A stretch of 64,000 nt of DNA from Hydractinia symbiolongicarpus (GCF_029227915.1 NC_079884.1:16556001-16620000), one strand, 5' to 3'. Numbered from the stretch's first letter, positions 20,266 to 35,900 are shown. Translations and numbers: made by a program. The notes: a model not told the origin generated them from the letters alone.

Positions 20266-20844
20266 GTTTATTTCCCTGCTTGTATCAGAGTTTGTCAGTC
20301 TCGTTCCCTGGGCTTTTTGTGTCTCACCGGCGCTGCACTATGTCTTGTCGTCAGATCAACAAAAAAGAGAAAACAGGCTTTAGGATTAAGGTTGAGAGTT
20401 TGCTTTGTTTTGTTTTTTGACTTTTATTTTTCCTAGGAAAGACCAAACTCGGTATTTTAGTTTGCTCATGCGACAATTTTATTCAAACATTTTCGTAAAA
20501 GTTACATAATTCTCGGAACAAGATATATCGAAACTGTTTTTATCTTTTTTCTTTAAAACGATATTAGCTTTTTCAGTTTGTGTGTGATTTGAAACCGATT
20601 TATTTTAAACAGTGCTTGCTTTGAAAAAAAAAGTTTTCAATTCATCCTTAAAGTGACACGTTGAAAAAGAGAGAAATTTTGAGCGCAATGCAAGCTGATG
20701 AAAATTAGTATTTTTTGAATCTGTTCTGCAATTTGACAAAAATTCGCGTAACTCACAAAAATTACAGTAAAAACTATTAATTATATGCGGACTCTTCAAG
20801 AGAACTAACTAATTACAATGTATTTATTGCTACAAAGTTCTTAC
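20266..20844. other. Intronic sequence, no gene seen
   Basis: AT-rich DNA between the Polinton terminal repeat and PSMB7 exon 6. The next PSMB7 exon (expected to begin with a Gly-Ser-Leu-Ala type motif) is not here. Confidence 0.5.
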
Positions 20845-20960
20845 CCATGGTAACAAAAGGTAGTTTATCTGTACTGCCATGTGCAGCTAGGGTGTACAAG
20901 CAAGGTCCAGTCACATCAACGCCACCCAAAACTAAATAAGCTCCTATATGACCCTGGTAT
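20845..20960 (-). CDS. PSMB7: PSMB7 exon 6
   Basis: Acceptor TTTTAG, donor GTAAGA, 116 bp. It encodes [19 protein letters not shown] through [10 protein letters not shown] and ends with one base of a Gly codon. No later exon is seen in the window. Confidence 0.95.
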
Positions 20961-23900
20961 CTAAAAAAATAGTATATATATAAGGCCTCTAATACTGATA
21001 ATAAATTTATAAATAAACATTATTTATATCTATCTTTTATGGCAAACAAGAAACTACCCAAAAATTTTAAGGTTTTTTTGATACAAAGAAACTTATGCTG
21101 TCTCTTTTGATTAAAATCTTGATTAAAATCTCGACCCCTTTTAAAGTTAAAAAAAGCTGGATCAAGCGCGTTTTGCGACGGCAATGTGTTCAGAAAGTTA
21201 TTCCCGCAAAAAAAACTTCAAGGTTCTGTCTGAATAAACCACAAATTCCAGAATTTTTCCCCAATCTATTTTCGATGATTGTACTGGGTGCTTATTTTAA
21301 CTTCTGTGTCATTTTATTAAGGTTACTGTAAAGGAAAAACTCACTTGATGAGTAGTCTCAGAAAAACCCTTATAATTTATCAATACTTTTATATTCTTTT
21401 TAATTTTTTTTTGTTTCCGAATGTTTTATGAAAGACTATTTTGATGGTGTTATTTTTGTGAGATGTTAATTTTCCAAAAAGAAAATATAATGAGTTAAAC
21501 ACACACCCTTTTTTTTTTCACCGTACGTTTTAAAACGGCTTCTTTTTCCGAACGCGTGGTCACAGACTTCTCGTTTTTGCACTATTACATTCAGCATAAA
21601 TTAAATTCAAAAAGATTCCCGGGTTTTTTTTGTAACAAAGTCGTTATGAAATTATTTGTGATTATATATAATCATTCAAAAAAATGCATATTATTTTCTT
21701 TCTATCGTCATAATTCGCTAATCAGTAATTTATACAAAAAAATCTGGGAACCTTTTGTGCATAATTTATTCAACTTTCCATTACCGAAAATTTCAATGAG
21801 CCAATATGAAGCTTTCGGAAAAAGAGAGCACAAACGTAAAGGCATGTATGCAAAAATTTACTTGTTCAGAATTATTAACAGACAGAAGTCAGGGTTACAA
21901 GAAAAGCTTATATGCATACTCCTTAACTTTGATTTTTTTTTAATGTTTTTTTATACGACAACATTTAAATATATATATCTCGATGGTGAAAGTAAACTAT
22001 CTAAAAAATATTATTATGCATATATTTATTCGGTAGTCTCATATCAGGCATAATGTTTACAAAAAATATGCTCAACTTATTTTGCACATAATTTCTCGAA
22101 GGTGTGAAGGATATAACACCTCTGAAAACGTTTTTTTCAGAAAAAAGGGATGTTCCAAATATTTTCATGGAATATAAAATATGTCATTCGAAAGAGAATT
22201 TTTTTTTCTATATGTCATAATTTTTTTGCAAAAAACCTAAAAAAAAATTTGTTTCCTTTACAGTAACCTTAAGGCAAAAAGTCATCATCATCATCATTCA
22301 TCATTCTCAGCTTAACGACCGTTTTCCATGCTAGCATGGGTTGGACAGGGTATATTAATGACCCTCTTCCAATCTGATCTAGACTGTGTTAGATCTAAAC
22401 TCAACTTCCTCTCTATCAAGTCTGTCCTTATAACCTCCTGCCAAGTCTTTCTCGGTCTGCCTCTGGGCTTTGCCCCAGGAACTATCAAGTCTCTACACTT
22501 TCTTACCCAATTATCCTCCTCCATTCTTTCCAAGTGCCCCAGCCAATTCAGCAAAAAGATATTGTATAAAGTGAGTTAGTTCATATTTTTATGCGTTGAG
22601 TATGTAGACTTTTCTCTTTCTCTCTGCGATGATTTCTTTTTGTGTTTGAATGACATTGTTAATATGATCCAATAATGTACCCAAAACAGTATCGAACAGC
22701 CAGTTGTCAAATATTTCTTTGTTCTTACGCCAGGTGCGTATTCTGAACTTGAGCTCCATAGCACGCTTATTGTGGTACTTACACATGCATGTTTTGAAAG
22801 GAATATTTAGCAGTAAAGAAACTTATAGAGAAGAAAAATATAGCTATTTGTATGCAACTAGCAAATATTATTTTTTAGTTAATTAACTTGGCTTAATCTT
22901 TTTTGAATTGCTGGAGTGTCTTCAGTTTGGTTGCATGGCTTCCTAATGGCTTACTCTTCCTCCCCTCAAACTGTAATTATGTTAAATTACCACAAGAGAT
23001 AACTTGTTTACTGCAAAAGCTAGTTCACAGTCAGTAAATGGCTACAAATGGGTCGACAACATCACATATAAAGTGCATTGAAGTGAGGACTTGGACCTGG
23101 AATCTTATGGTTTAAGCTGAATGTGCTACCAATTCACCATCTTCTGTAAAAAAAGGTAAAAGAAATGCACATAAATCTTACCTATAAAGGTATTGCTTTA
23201 ACAACCTGCATGCAGTTGCAACTCTTGGCTAAAGAATAAAAACTAAACATTGGCAAGCAAATGTAAAAATACAAACGATTTTGTGGACAAGTCAAATCTA
23301 AGTTGTTTATCATTTGCCAACAATTAGTAGTTAAGCTATCTGTAGCACAGTGGGTTCATTTATGCTTGCATTACTAGCAACCTCGGATGAAATCCTGCTG
23401 TCTGCTAGGCACAAAGTAGCAATTCTCTAATTTCATCATATCAGATCTTCTTTTGTATGTATACCTTTTTTTGTGTTTCTAATCGATGTAACTCAATGTT
23501 AGCAGATATAATTTGTGTAGTGTATTCTGTATCAGCAGCCGTCCCAGCACCGCAGCAACTATAAAACGTAGACGACAGTTTGTATACATGCATACAAAAA
23601 TATTATTTGCTAATTAGAAATACTTACTAAATACTTACTAAATATTTGGAGATATGTAATGTATTTTAGAGCAATTCTTATCCGCAACTGTATTTCCCTA
23701 TAAAATACATTCAACTTAATAACTTTAACTAAATATCCTAGTTAGATGGCGTAGAAAGAAGCAGAAATGTTTAAGCAAGTTCCTTCTAATATGTTTTGCG
23801 CGAACTTTTCATAAAACAATTATTTTGCACACACACACTCACTTATTTTTTACTCACAGTTATATCTCTTAGCACGCAATCGCAACCAACGTGTGTGAAA

Positions 23901-26900
23901 ATTAAGATATTCAATATAGTATTACATACTTGTATTACATGCTTGTAAGGCAACTGTCTGAGACATTTTCCTTACATTTAAAGAGAATATGATAAATCGT
24001 GTTTTGGTACTTCAGAAGGTTCTTAATTCTTTTGTAGCTTAACCAGCTTTTTAACCTTGTTTGTTTTTCACCCTTCAGGATTACTCGTGGTAACCTCTCT
24101 GTTGAGGGGGCAGAGGAAAACATCAAATTTCAGGAAAAAATTATCTCTCTAATTTCTAATCTTGTCAAATGCGCACACGCCAACAAGAAAACTTGTGAGC
24201 TTTTTGAGCTATAATAGAAAATGCAGTCAAATGAAAATGCCCCCTGACTGACCTTTCACTGCTCCACTGCTATTACAGACTTCCCTTATTTCAGGCCTTA
24301 GAATCCACCCACTTCAATTTGCGAACACCATCCTGAACTATTGGTTCAAAAAAAATACCACACATCCTCCCTAATAAATAACTAGTGAATAAATATAGTG
24401 GTGTAAACTGAAAAAAGTCATGTAGCCAGAAATTTCACAAAAGCATGGGGTAGCTAATTTTGATATTAAGCACATATTTTGTAAACATACATTATAAATT
24501 CACTTTTACTGCAATACAACGGCTCTTAGCCATTTACTATGCCCAACTTTTGGCCCAATTATTAAAAACATGTAGCCCTGCCATATTAAAATTTTGTATA
24601 ATAAATTGCGGACCTGACGCCTTGTGAAAGGTGAGCTGCTGTATGAAGTTGATCACTTTACAAAAAGATGGGAAAGCAGCATTGCACAGTGTGCGGTTTC
24701 TATAGCATGGTTGCCACATATTGTATAATACAACCAAATTTTTATGACTGGAAGGTTTAACTGTACGAGGTGTGCCATAGTGAAACTCTCAAAGCTATGG
24801 CCTCATTTCTATGTTATTGATCATTGTAAAGACAACTTCAAAAGGAGAAAACCTGACATAAGAAGCTTGCCAGGAAAAGACTCCTTGTCAAGTTATTTAC
24901 ATTTATGTAAAATGGCTAGCCTCGTTTCCATGTTATTTTGTAATTGACAATACCAGATCATAACCATAAGATTTGTTGTATAAACCTTGCATGGTGGAGC
25001 CTTGTTTTCAACTTATTAGCGACCTTTATGAAACAACGACAGGTCATCTGCAACAGAAAAAAACCATCTTGAGATTGTGGGTATAACTTCAAATATTTTA
25101 AACAAGTAAAAATGACATATGGAAATATTATTGCTAAAAGTTAGCAGAAAAGTTGAATATAAGTTATTTTGTATTTAATGTTTCTTTGTCAGTTTTGTTG
25201 GCATTTTTGACAGTAGCCATAGTTGTTTTGGTTTTTTGCCTTGTCACTGCTTTTGTTTGAATTTTCATAATCAATTTTTAGTGCGTTTTTCATGACAGGC
25301 TGTGGTTGTTTCATAAAGTCCCCGTTTAGTGAAAATCTTATGGGACAGTTTTTATCTGCAAAACTGGTCAGCAGATAAGGAAAGAGTACATAATCATCTG
25401 GTCTGTAATAAAAACTACCCCAAAGACTACTCCAATTTGGGTGCTCCATGTTTTTAATTAACCCAATTTGCAATGCAAGTCAAAATAGTAAGAAAGTACA
25501 TGTATATTTACATACATCTGTAGCTCGTGTATCCGCACCAAGAACAACACCATCTTTGTATATGATTCCCGCAATAGTGGTACCAGTCTTTCTAGCTGCT
25601 GGAATCTTAAGATTGCCTACCAATTCCTTTTCAAGTCGTTGATTTCTAGATAAAAAGAAATGCCATAGCTATATATTTAAGGCAGTCTAGACAACTTCAA
25701 GAGTAGCATTTTAGCTAAAGTAAACAAAGTAATTTTAGCAATAATATTGTAGAACATTATAAAAAAACAATAAAAAAAAAGTAATTTGCATCTATGGTTG
25801 CCAGCAATGATTCGGAATACATTTTGATGTTGTTGGAATTTATTATGGAATTAAACATTTTTTTCGCAAAGCCCTAGTGAATGGACCTGGCTTTTCACCC
25901 TCAATGATTCACAAAAAAATACATAGTAGAGGATACAATTGGAAAAGACAGAAGAGAAATTATTTTTCATTCCTCGGCCAAGATTCACGCATGCCTAAAG
26001 ATTTCTTTATTGCACAAAATGCAGTATCAAAAATATCATTCTCAGACACTTTGACACAATATAGCTAGATAAAGTGGGTTGTCATTCTAAAACTATTTTT
26101 CACACACATTTTCTTTCGGTATCTTGAAGTGGGATCCTGTATGGAACATGTTTTCTATGAAAGATGGTAACGTTTGTAACGAAAGATGGTAAAGTTTGAT
26201 GTTTTCATTTTCAGGCAAAAATTTGCATTACATATTCCTATGTATGGTGTTACTTGGTTTTCATTGTCCACTTCTGAATTATATTTATAATTTTTTAACA
26301 AAATAGTGAGGGCTGCTGTGTCCTTCGTGTGCACATGCATGTGATTTTTGGATCTGAAGTTGTTCTTTATGTCAAAAATAAGCAAAAAAAATGGGTGCCA
26401 AAATTTGGTCCTGCGGGAACAAATTAGGTGACGTCTTCAATTTTACGGTCAGCAAAAAACAATTTCAAAATTACATTTTATATTATATATGGCTGGAAAA
26501 AGGAGATCAAGCGGCGTAAAATCATATGCTGAAAATGTATCGTTTGTGAGATATTAACATTTAACTTGGTCATTTGTGCTCTTTCTGTGCTGAATTTTGG
26601 CAAGGTGTAGTATCTTTCTGTTTATTTGAAATTTGTTTAAATCACTGCAGGGGATAATTCACAGACTGAGGCGTGAATTCAATGGGTTTTTTGTTCCGGG
26701 AAACAGGACACCAATTTTATGTGCATCTACTAGTTTATAGAATAGAATTGATTCATTCCAAGACTATATTTAATTGTTTAGTTTCACAGATATAACATTG
26801 AACAGTTTAATTTCATTGATAACATTCCATTGTTCAATTTTATATATACTGTGTAATATTCAACTGTTTGAATTGATAGATAACATTCAACTGCTTGCTT

Positions 26901-29900
26901 TGAAAGTGTTGTGTTGTTATAGTAAATTTATAGTTTATTTCAAACGGGGTATACCATATAGTAAGAAATAAAAAGAAGTGATTAGTAGAAATGGAGAGTG
27001 AAAGTACCTGCAAAGGAAAAAAATTTAAAATAATATTTAGAAAATGCATCATTTGCCAGAACAATGTTCGGAAATATAAGGTTAGTGAAAGTGATAGCTT
27101 TTTCCTTTTTTTTGTTTCACGTGAATGCTTTCAATGGATATTTTCACAAAATTTGCAGGACTCTTTTCTTAGTTAGTCGAATCTCCTCGCTTGGATGGTC
27201 TTGAAAAATTACAGATGTTATGATTACGGACTGCTATCAGAGGCTGTAACATGTTACAGGTGAAGAATTGTTTCAATTTGAGTGTCAATACCATTTACAA
27301 TGTTACAAAGATGTAACGAACATTAATAAGATTCAGAGAAAAAAAATATGTCATTGAATAGTGATGACAAAGAAAACAATAATGAAGTGTGTATTGAAGA
27401 TGTTATCGAAGAAAAAAGGACACTCCAGTCAAATACTGAAGCTTACAACAAACGTCTTTGTATTATTTGTCAAAAGTCAGGGAGAAATTACATCAAGCTT
27501 AAATTGATGGAATTTGCAAGCATATGCTTCAGGTAGCTGAACAACTTTAGGATCCTCAATTTTTGATTCGAATGAAAAATATCCCAAATGCATGCCTAGC
27601 CAACAATGTTTATTATCACCTGACATGTTGGGTGACTATTCAACGGCAAGTTGCAAAATCAACATAAAACTTGCAGAAGTTAAGGGTTAGAAGACATGAA
27701 ACGAGTGATTGCAGATATTGAAATAATAGATACAATGCATCATAAAATAACTTGCTTGAAGAAAAAGACATGGAAGTAAATTATAAGTGATTCTGGAGCA
27801 GTGCTCCTAAGACCACCTTCACGACACTTTTCAGAAAGAGTTTTCACGAGTGATTTCCAAGGAAGGTGATGAAGGAACATTTTAAACATTACAGACGAAT
27901 ATGACATCATTTACAAGGCTGCAAAACTGGTGCGACGAGACATATTACAACAGGAAAATTGGAAGTTCACATTTTTCAGAATTTGAGTCGCCTATTCTCA
28001 CTGATTCGTTGGATTTTAGTAGGTCCTAAAAAATTACTGATCCTAAGTTAAGGAAGAAGCAATTAATTGACAACAAAGTTGATAACATATCACAAATTAT
28101 TATGAAATCAATGAAAACTAACAGACAGGTCTCTAACAAAACATCTTAGAAATTTAGAGAAATTGCAGAGACACCATTTTCAGTTGGTTTAGCATTACAT
28201 TTGCATAAGGAGACAAGAAAAAAACAACTTATCCCTTATGATGTTATGAAAATAGACAAGGATATTGGAATTCAAGTATCGACAAAAGCTGAACATAACG
28301 ATGGAATATATTTGCCACCAAACATAAAAGCTGGACAACCCATCCATTTTGCATTTGAATGACACACCTGATGGTCTGATAGTATTTCAAAACAACACAG
28401 AGGATTCTCATGAACTCTTAGAAATAACTCGCAGCAGTGGAAAAGAATTCAATTTTCAAGAAAACATAATCAGAACTCCAGAACTTTTTGTCATGCCAAC
28501 ACCATTGAGTAAATAATTTCCCACCTTTGAACGACCTATATCCTTGATTGATTTAAAAGTGGTGAGTCAAAAAGGTAACAAGGTCAAGTACAAAGTAACA
28601 GATGTGGAAGATATCACACATGTACCATTACGTCAATTATTGGGTCACATTGATACTAAGGAAGAATTAACAGTATATTTAGCGAAATATACCTCACAAG
28701 CTTTGCAAGATTAAGGATTCCAATACTGGATCACATATAGTTTAGAAATAGTTACGAATATTCAAGATTTTGATGTGGATATGAAGAAACATGACGACGA
28801 AGAAGCTGACACTATTCTCATTCTACATAGAATCGATGTTGCAAAAAGTGATTTGTCTGGGTTTGTTGATATTTCAGCCTGGTCAGTTTTTCTAAAACTT
28901 AAACTTTCTTGCAGACCAGTTTGTAACAAAAATGTGGATATATATTATAAGAGAAAAAATAGCCAATAGCCTCCCTGGTTTTGTTACACAGTTTATCTGG
29001 GATAGAAAGTGACAAAAAAATTTTATTTGTAACAAAAACTACATGAAAACGTGTGCCTTATTAAACGCTTGGTTTACTGGTTTTGTTAAAAACTTTCTTT
29101 GGAAAAAAAGGGATAGTTTTACTTCAAGTTGGAACTACATGAAATTACATGCCCTGGTAAAGTAAAACAAATACCCAAACTATTCACATTTGACAGAGAT
29201 TTTCTTCAGTATATCAAAGAAAAATCGTCAGAAGAGACAACATTATGTTGATTAAATATCCCTTTAGTCCCTGATTTGCTACATAGTTAGCTAGTTTAAG
29301 GGAACCCGAAGTATAAAATGATGTTGGACTTATATTATAGAGCTTAAAAAGTTGGTTAACAAGTCCTTTAAATTTTTAAAAAGCTCTTTTTGTTCTCAAG
29401 ATATTCACATTTGAAGAATTTCCAGATTTAATTATGCTGCATAAATTATGATGTCATATTTAAGAAATAGCTAATTTTGACATTTTTTGTCATCAGTAAT
29501 TTTAGATTAGTTAAGGGATGTGCATGCAAACGTTATTAATGCATGGATAATATAAAGGTGAATAAACTGACACTTGTTGGCTCGTTCCAGGGCTCTTATT
29601 TTCTTTGCTGACGACCCCTTGGGTTCCCTTTAGGCTTACCTACTGCAAAAAAACAAGTTGGGCTAACATTAAAGACCTTAAAGAGTTACTCTTTTTTTAT
29701 TTGAAAAATCTACATTTATTCTACAGATATTTGCCTTAAAAGTTGCGCTAATTATGCAAAATTTTGACATCATGAACTAGCTTAAAACATGTTATTGCTG
29801 TTATTGAGCATATTATAGTAACTTAATATTGAAATTTATGTAAAATGTTTAAAATGACAAACCCTATATGCCTTGTCAAAACTGTTAAATACAACACACA

Positions 29901-32900
29901 TTGAGAGCTAGTGACGTCATGCATAATTAGTGTAACTTCAAAGTTTAAATTAAAAAAACAAATAGAAAAATCATAGACAACTTTTCAAGCTTTTTTATAT
30001 GAAGTTAGTCTGTTTTTTCGTGGGAGGTAAGCTCTGAACAAAAGTGTTTTTCTTAGCTTGCGCTTCATCTGGTTTAAGCTTTTTCAATGGTTGGTGATTC
30101 TTAATAAAACGTTTAGTGTCACTCTCCCCCCTTGTGATGATATTACCATCTTCAAATGGTTTCTGTTCATGAGATATTCAGAAACAGCAGAGGGATGTTT
30201 AATGTTCTTTTCAATTTTTCTAAAATGAAACCGTAAAAAGGTATACGACACCAAAGACTACTTTAATTTTACTCACAATACAGCAGGCTCATTCGTCTTT
30301 ATTATTTGTGTTTTGTAATAAAATTGCAAATAATATTGCACTCAGGATATCCTCAGGATATTGTTTTATCAACAGGTTGCACTCAACAGCAACTGTCTGA
30401 ACATATATGGGAACATATATGGTCTAAGCTCTGAAAAGTAATCTTTTTACAAGATTTATTTTGTACTTTCTTGGAGTGAAACTATATCAGTTAGCATATG
30501 AGCCAGTATGCGTGGGTTTGCAGTATGTTTCGGTTTTAGATTTATTTCCATGTCTTATGACATTGCATGTATAAAAGAAAGTATGAATTAGGAGACGACT
30601 CTACTTTCTTTTAAAAACGTAACGTTCAGATGTACACTGTTCATGTATTCAAACAAATTTCGAGCATCTTTAATCTGTCATCAATGTAACAACAAAGTAG
30701 TAATTGACCAGGAAAAATACTCAATATTTTCTCCTTAAAATTCGTAACCCAAACCAAACCAAAACTGAACCAAACCAAACATCAACTATGGTGTTTAAAC
30801 CGCAATATAGGTTAGTCTACTGCAGTTGAAAATATTCCAGCTCAGCTTTGAAAATATTAACTTTTGAAGTCTGCATAAAAGTGAGCACTGTTATGTTTAG
30901 GATACTGTAATGGGTATGAATAATTTTTTTACAAAAATTTTTTTCTTTAAAAATATGTGGAGTTTGATATTCTCTACCATAATATAAATATTTAATAAGT
31001 TGTCGATAGTTTGCTTAACACCTTCTGCGCACCTTTGAATAGGCTATTGTTGTAAAGGTCAGGTTGTGAAAAACTCTTTTGCAAGGAATTTTAGATGTTG
31101 TTTTTCACGATGTATATGACTTAAAATGTCCAAAAAAACTCCCCTCCACGATGGAGAAACTCAACAAAACTTTGCACACGTGCTCATCCATACCTGCTGC
31201 AAATGACTTTGTCATATTTTATGTATATTTTAATTATTTAAAGAAAAAGAAAGGTTAAAACACAAAAGAGCGAGCAAAAATTCATTTTTTCACAAATTTT
31301 TAAATAAAAAAACAAACAACGCGCTTTTTCGTAAAAATGTGACAAAGTATTGTTGCTATGGTAATGCTAAAGTGATTGATAAATATGACGCAGATAAAAA
31401 TAAAATGGAGGGGAGTTTCGGACATTTTAGTGAAAAACAAAGATGTGGATTTATGGCTACCTGAAAAAAAAATTAAATTACATATTTATATTATCCTATA
31501 TAGACAATTTAATTTGCTTTTATATTCAATAAATAATTTTGAAGAAAAAAACAATTTTTGAGAAATAATGAAAATACTGAATATGTGTCTATACCCTTAC
31601 AGTATCCTTAACGGTTTAACTGTAAATTTGTGCTTGTTATTTTTAATGTCAAAGATGATATTTTAGTTCTTATTTCTACATGTTTTTTGTTTAAAGTGTA
31701 AAGTGTCATGTGTTTCACTTTACAATTTAGTTCCTTTATTTCACTTTACAATTTATTAACTGAACTTTTCCTCCTGTATCAATTCTTTTTTTGGTATTTT
31801 TTGCTGGTGATGGTAACCATTGATTGAACCCGCCAAGACTATTTTTAGTCAAATGAAAACCATTCAATATGGCCAAGAAGTAAATACATTTGTTTAATAC
31901 TTATGTTTAAACATTTTAAGATTAACTTATAATGGGAGTGGGAGGTATAAGCTTTAAAGCTTATCTCCTGTGACATTAAAGGTTTATCTAAATCAACTCA
32001 TTTAATTATATGCAACGCTAACATAAGTCACCTTATAGTTGTAAAGATGTGCTTTGCAAGCAGCTCAAAGTTTCTGCCATCTTGGAATCCGTAGATGTTC
32101 AATGATGTAGTGGGGTATGGCACATAATTTTACATCAGAGCTGGGTCTCAGCGGTTTTGAGATTTTATATAACTCCGTTAAAAAAATAGCACCAACACAT
32201 CAAGGAGAGGGAGTTAGAAAATGAGAGGGATGATACTTATCCTAGTTATTTCGCTGGTGGTCTGGCCGTTTTTTTATGTGAAAGTATTTTGTAGTGATGT
32301 GGACGTGACAAAGCCTGTGGTGGAGGAGTCTGTACAGGAAAAATGCAACAAAAAAAATGAATTAAAAAAATTCCCATATCAATGAGTTAGTGGCTGATAT
32401 CAAATAACTGGCTCAAATCTATGAGACCTGCTCCCACAAGATTTCCATGATTGATTTCAAATTTTATATATCAGCTGTAGAACGATTCTGTCTATTATCA
32501 AACTGTTTCTCAGCTAAAGACTGTTCTCCTCCAAAAATCCTAGTAATTGTGAAAGTGCACCCTTTTGAGAATTTTGATAAATTTGAAGCATCGATGTAGT
32601 GCGATAATTGGAAGGATTACTTGCATCACCAGATTTATGCAATGGTCTGGTTTGCTTTTTTCCAATTTTTAAGCACTTTACCAGATTTAATGGAGAGATT
32701 TAGAATATGACACAATGTTGGAGAAATGTGTTCATGGCAGTCTTTAATAAGTTGGATAGTAAATTGTGCACTCCAGCTTTACGATGAAGATTTTTAACTG
32801 CTTTAGAACAAATACGTTAAAGATGTATTCAAATTGAAGAGCTTACATGTTCTTCTTTTAATAGGACTTGGATATTTCCTACAAAATTCGTAAGCAAAAT

Positions 32901-35900
32901 TGAAAGTCCCAGCAAAAAAGGAACCAAAAGTACCTGCAGTACAGTACAGTCCAGATGAAGCGTATGCTCAACTTGCAAAAATAATTGCTTTCATTCAAAA
33001 ACAATAGATTAGCGAGTTCCTTTCAAATCATGAGAAAATAATTGCTTTGTGTTAAAAACAAAGCATAGCAGAAAATCATCATTCATCATCATTCTCAACT
33101 TAACGTCCGTTTCCATGCTAACATGGGTTGGACGGGGTATATTAATGACCCTCTTCCAATCTGATCTAGACTGTGTTAGATCTAAACTCAACTTCCTTTG
33201 TATCAAGTCTGTCCTTATAACCTCCTGCCAAGTCTTTCTCTGTCTGCCTCTGGGCCTTGCCCCAGGAATTATCAAGTCTCTACACTTTCTTACCCAATTA
33301 TCCCCTCCATTCTTTCCAAGTGCCCCAGCCAATTCAATCTTCTTATCTGGATAACATCTTTAATTCTACGGATACTTAGCCTGCTTCTTAGCTCATCTGA
33401 ACTCCTTCTGTCTCTCAGACTGGCGTTATCCACCTAACCATTCTCATATCACTCCTTTCTAAACGGTCAAGATCTTCCTGCTTCACTGCCCTTGTCTCAC
33501 TACCGTACAACATAACACTTCTTACACAGGCCTCATACAACCTACCTTTTAACTCAATTAACAAGACTCTGCTAGTCAACAAAGGAAGTAACTCTCTGAA
33601 CTTTTTCCAAGCAGAACCTATCCTGCAAGTAACACTTCTTCCAACACCCCCTTCACTGCCCAACATATCACCTAAGTAACAGAAGTTCTCAACTATCTCT
33701 AACGAGCCACTGCTGTACATCATTGAAGCTGGAAATACTTCATTCTCTATAATCTCACCTTTGCAACGCTTACATACAAACTGGATGTCAGCTCTTAACC
33801 TTCCACCAATACTACTGCACTTCTTATGTACCCAATGCTTGCAAGTCTGACAAAAAATGGGTTACTACCAACCCCATTCCTGCAAACTCCAAAAGGCCAC
33901 TTTCCAACTACAAGGTCACACTTGGCTGCAATGCTACTAATCATGACTTTAGACTTTGCTGTGTTCACCCTTAGCCCTTTCTCTTCTAGTCCTTTCTTCC
34001 ACTTCTCAAACTTTTCAACTAATTCTTCCATCGACTCTGCTATGAGAACCAAATCATCTGCATACAATAACTACCATGGACAACCTGTTCTGAACTCCAT
34101 CGACAGCGCTTTTAAGACTAGAACAAATAACAAAGGACTAAGTACAGAACCCTGATGTGCACGAACATTTACACTAAATTCATCACTAAGTGAATCGTTA
34201 ATCCTGACACGACTTCTAGCATTGCTGTACATAGACTGTACCATCGTAACTAGCCACTCATCCACACCTAATAGCCATAGCCCACCAAATAACTTCACGT
34301 GGCACTCTATCAAAAGCTTTCTCTAAATCTACAAAGGCAAAATGGAGATTCTTTCTCTTTCCTAAATACTTTTCCTGAAGCTGTCTGAGTAAAAATATTG
34401 CATCTGTAGTGCCACGCCCTGGAACAAAACCAAATTGCATCTTATCTATATCAATTCTTTCTCTAAGTAACTTATCAATCACTCTTTCAATAGCTTTCAT
34501 TCATGCCCTTGAAACAATTCACTATTACACTCGACTGCCACTCACTCGGAATAGCACCATCCTTTATAATCTGATTAGCAAGACTTGCAATAAGCTCAAC
34601 TCCAATATATCCAGATGCTTTTACCATCTCTGCAACAATACCTGATACTCCTGCAGCCTTGCCAATCTTCAATTTCCTAATAGCCTCTGCTACCCATTCT
34701 GTCTTGATCTGCATAGCTGGCCCTTCTATAACATCATCATTAGACAAACTATCCTCATCCCAATCAAACTCAGTGTTAAGTAACCTCTGATAATAATTCT
34801 TCCAAGCTACCCTTTTCTCCTCCTCTGTGCTAGCCAAAACACCTTCATCATTACGCATACACTTCTCAACATCTTGATTAGTCTTCTTTATTTGCTTTGC
34901 TATCTTGAATACCTCATTGCACTGGTCTTCCCTTCTTAACACATCTGAAAATCTGTTTCTCTCTACTTCTGATTTTGCCTTATACACACCAGCATGACGC
35001 TTAGCTTCTAAGTAAATATTGTTACTACCACCTGACTTCCACTCTTTCCAAAGTTTCCTCTTTCCTTTATACACTAGTCAACCTTATTATTTCACCACCA
35101 GGTCTGTCTATGTCTAGCTGGTCCTTTCGTCCACCCACAGGTATCATCAAAATCTTCTAGAAGGCAATTCTTCAAAGTAGTCCAAGTACTTTCAATATTG
35201 TCACTATCACACTGACCATTGTGGGCTAACTGCTGAACTTTTGCACTAAATTGTCTAGCTACAATCTCTTCCTTCAGCTTCCAGACTTTACGAGGGGCCT
35301 GTACTTTTCCTTGTCTTCCTTAACACTGTTCAAGATAATATCACAAACCAGCAATTTATGCTGGGAAACACACTCTTTCCCCGATATAACTTTCACATCC
35401 TTCACCACTTTCTTGTCTGACTTTCTAATCAGGAAGTAATCTATCTGTGTCTTACAGCCACCTGACTTATATGTTATCAGCCTACTCTGTCTCTTACTGA
35501 CTGATGTGTTGCAAACCACCATGTCCGTTGCCATTCCAAACTCAAGCAATCTCTCCCCTTCCTTATTTCTGCTCCCAAATCCATAGCCTCCATGCACACC
35601 TCTATAACCTTCAGATGGCTTTCCAGCATGACCATTACAGTCGCCGCCCACCATGACAAGTTCAGTATCTCCAAACTTTGATGTGACTGCTATTAACTCA
35701 TCATAAAACTTATCTTTATCTTCCTCACTGAGTCCACACTGTGGAGCATAAACTGACAGAAAAGTGACAATACTACCTATCAAAAACTTTATCACTATAA
35801 TACGACTATTAACACGCATGAGACCTATTACTTTTTCTACCCACTTCTCTGCAACGAATATGCCAACTCCTCCATATCCATCGCTATTACCAATCAAAAA

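Noticed and set aside
21556-22053. 165-codon plus-strand ORF in PSMB7 intron 5
   Set aside because: Phe, Ile, Lys and Tyr bias is as expected from AT-rich DNA. No motif, family or splice signal was found.
24985-25056. Minus-strand stretch [13 protein letters not shown] after a TTGCAG acceptor, second candidate for PSMB7 exon 3
   Set aside because: Only weak similarity. Superseded by the exact exon at 23639-23697.
25189-25473. Minus-strand ORF containing ADKNC, first taken for PSMB7 exon 3
   Set aside because: Its phase does not fit exon 2 and no donor follows. A perfect exon 3 with correct phase and splice sites lies at 23639-23697.
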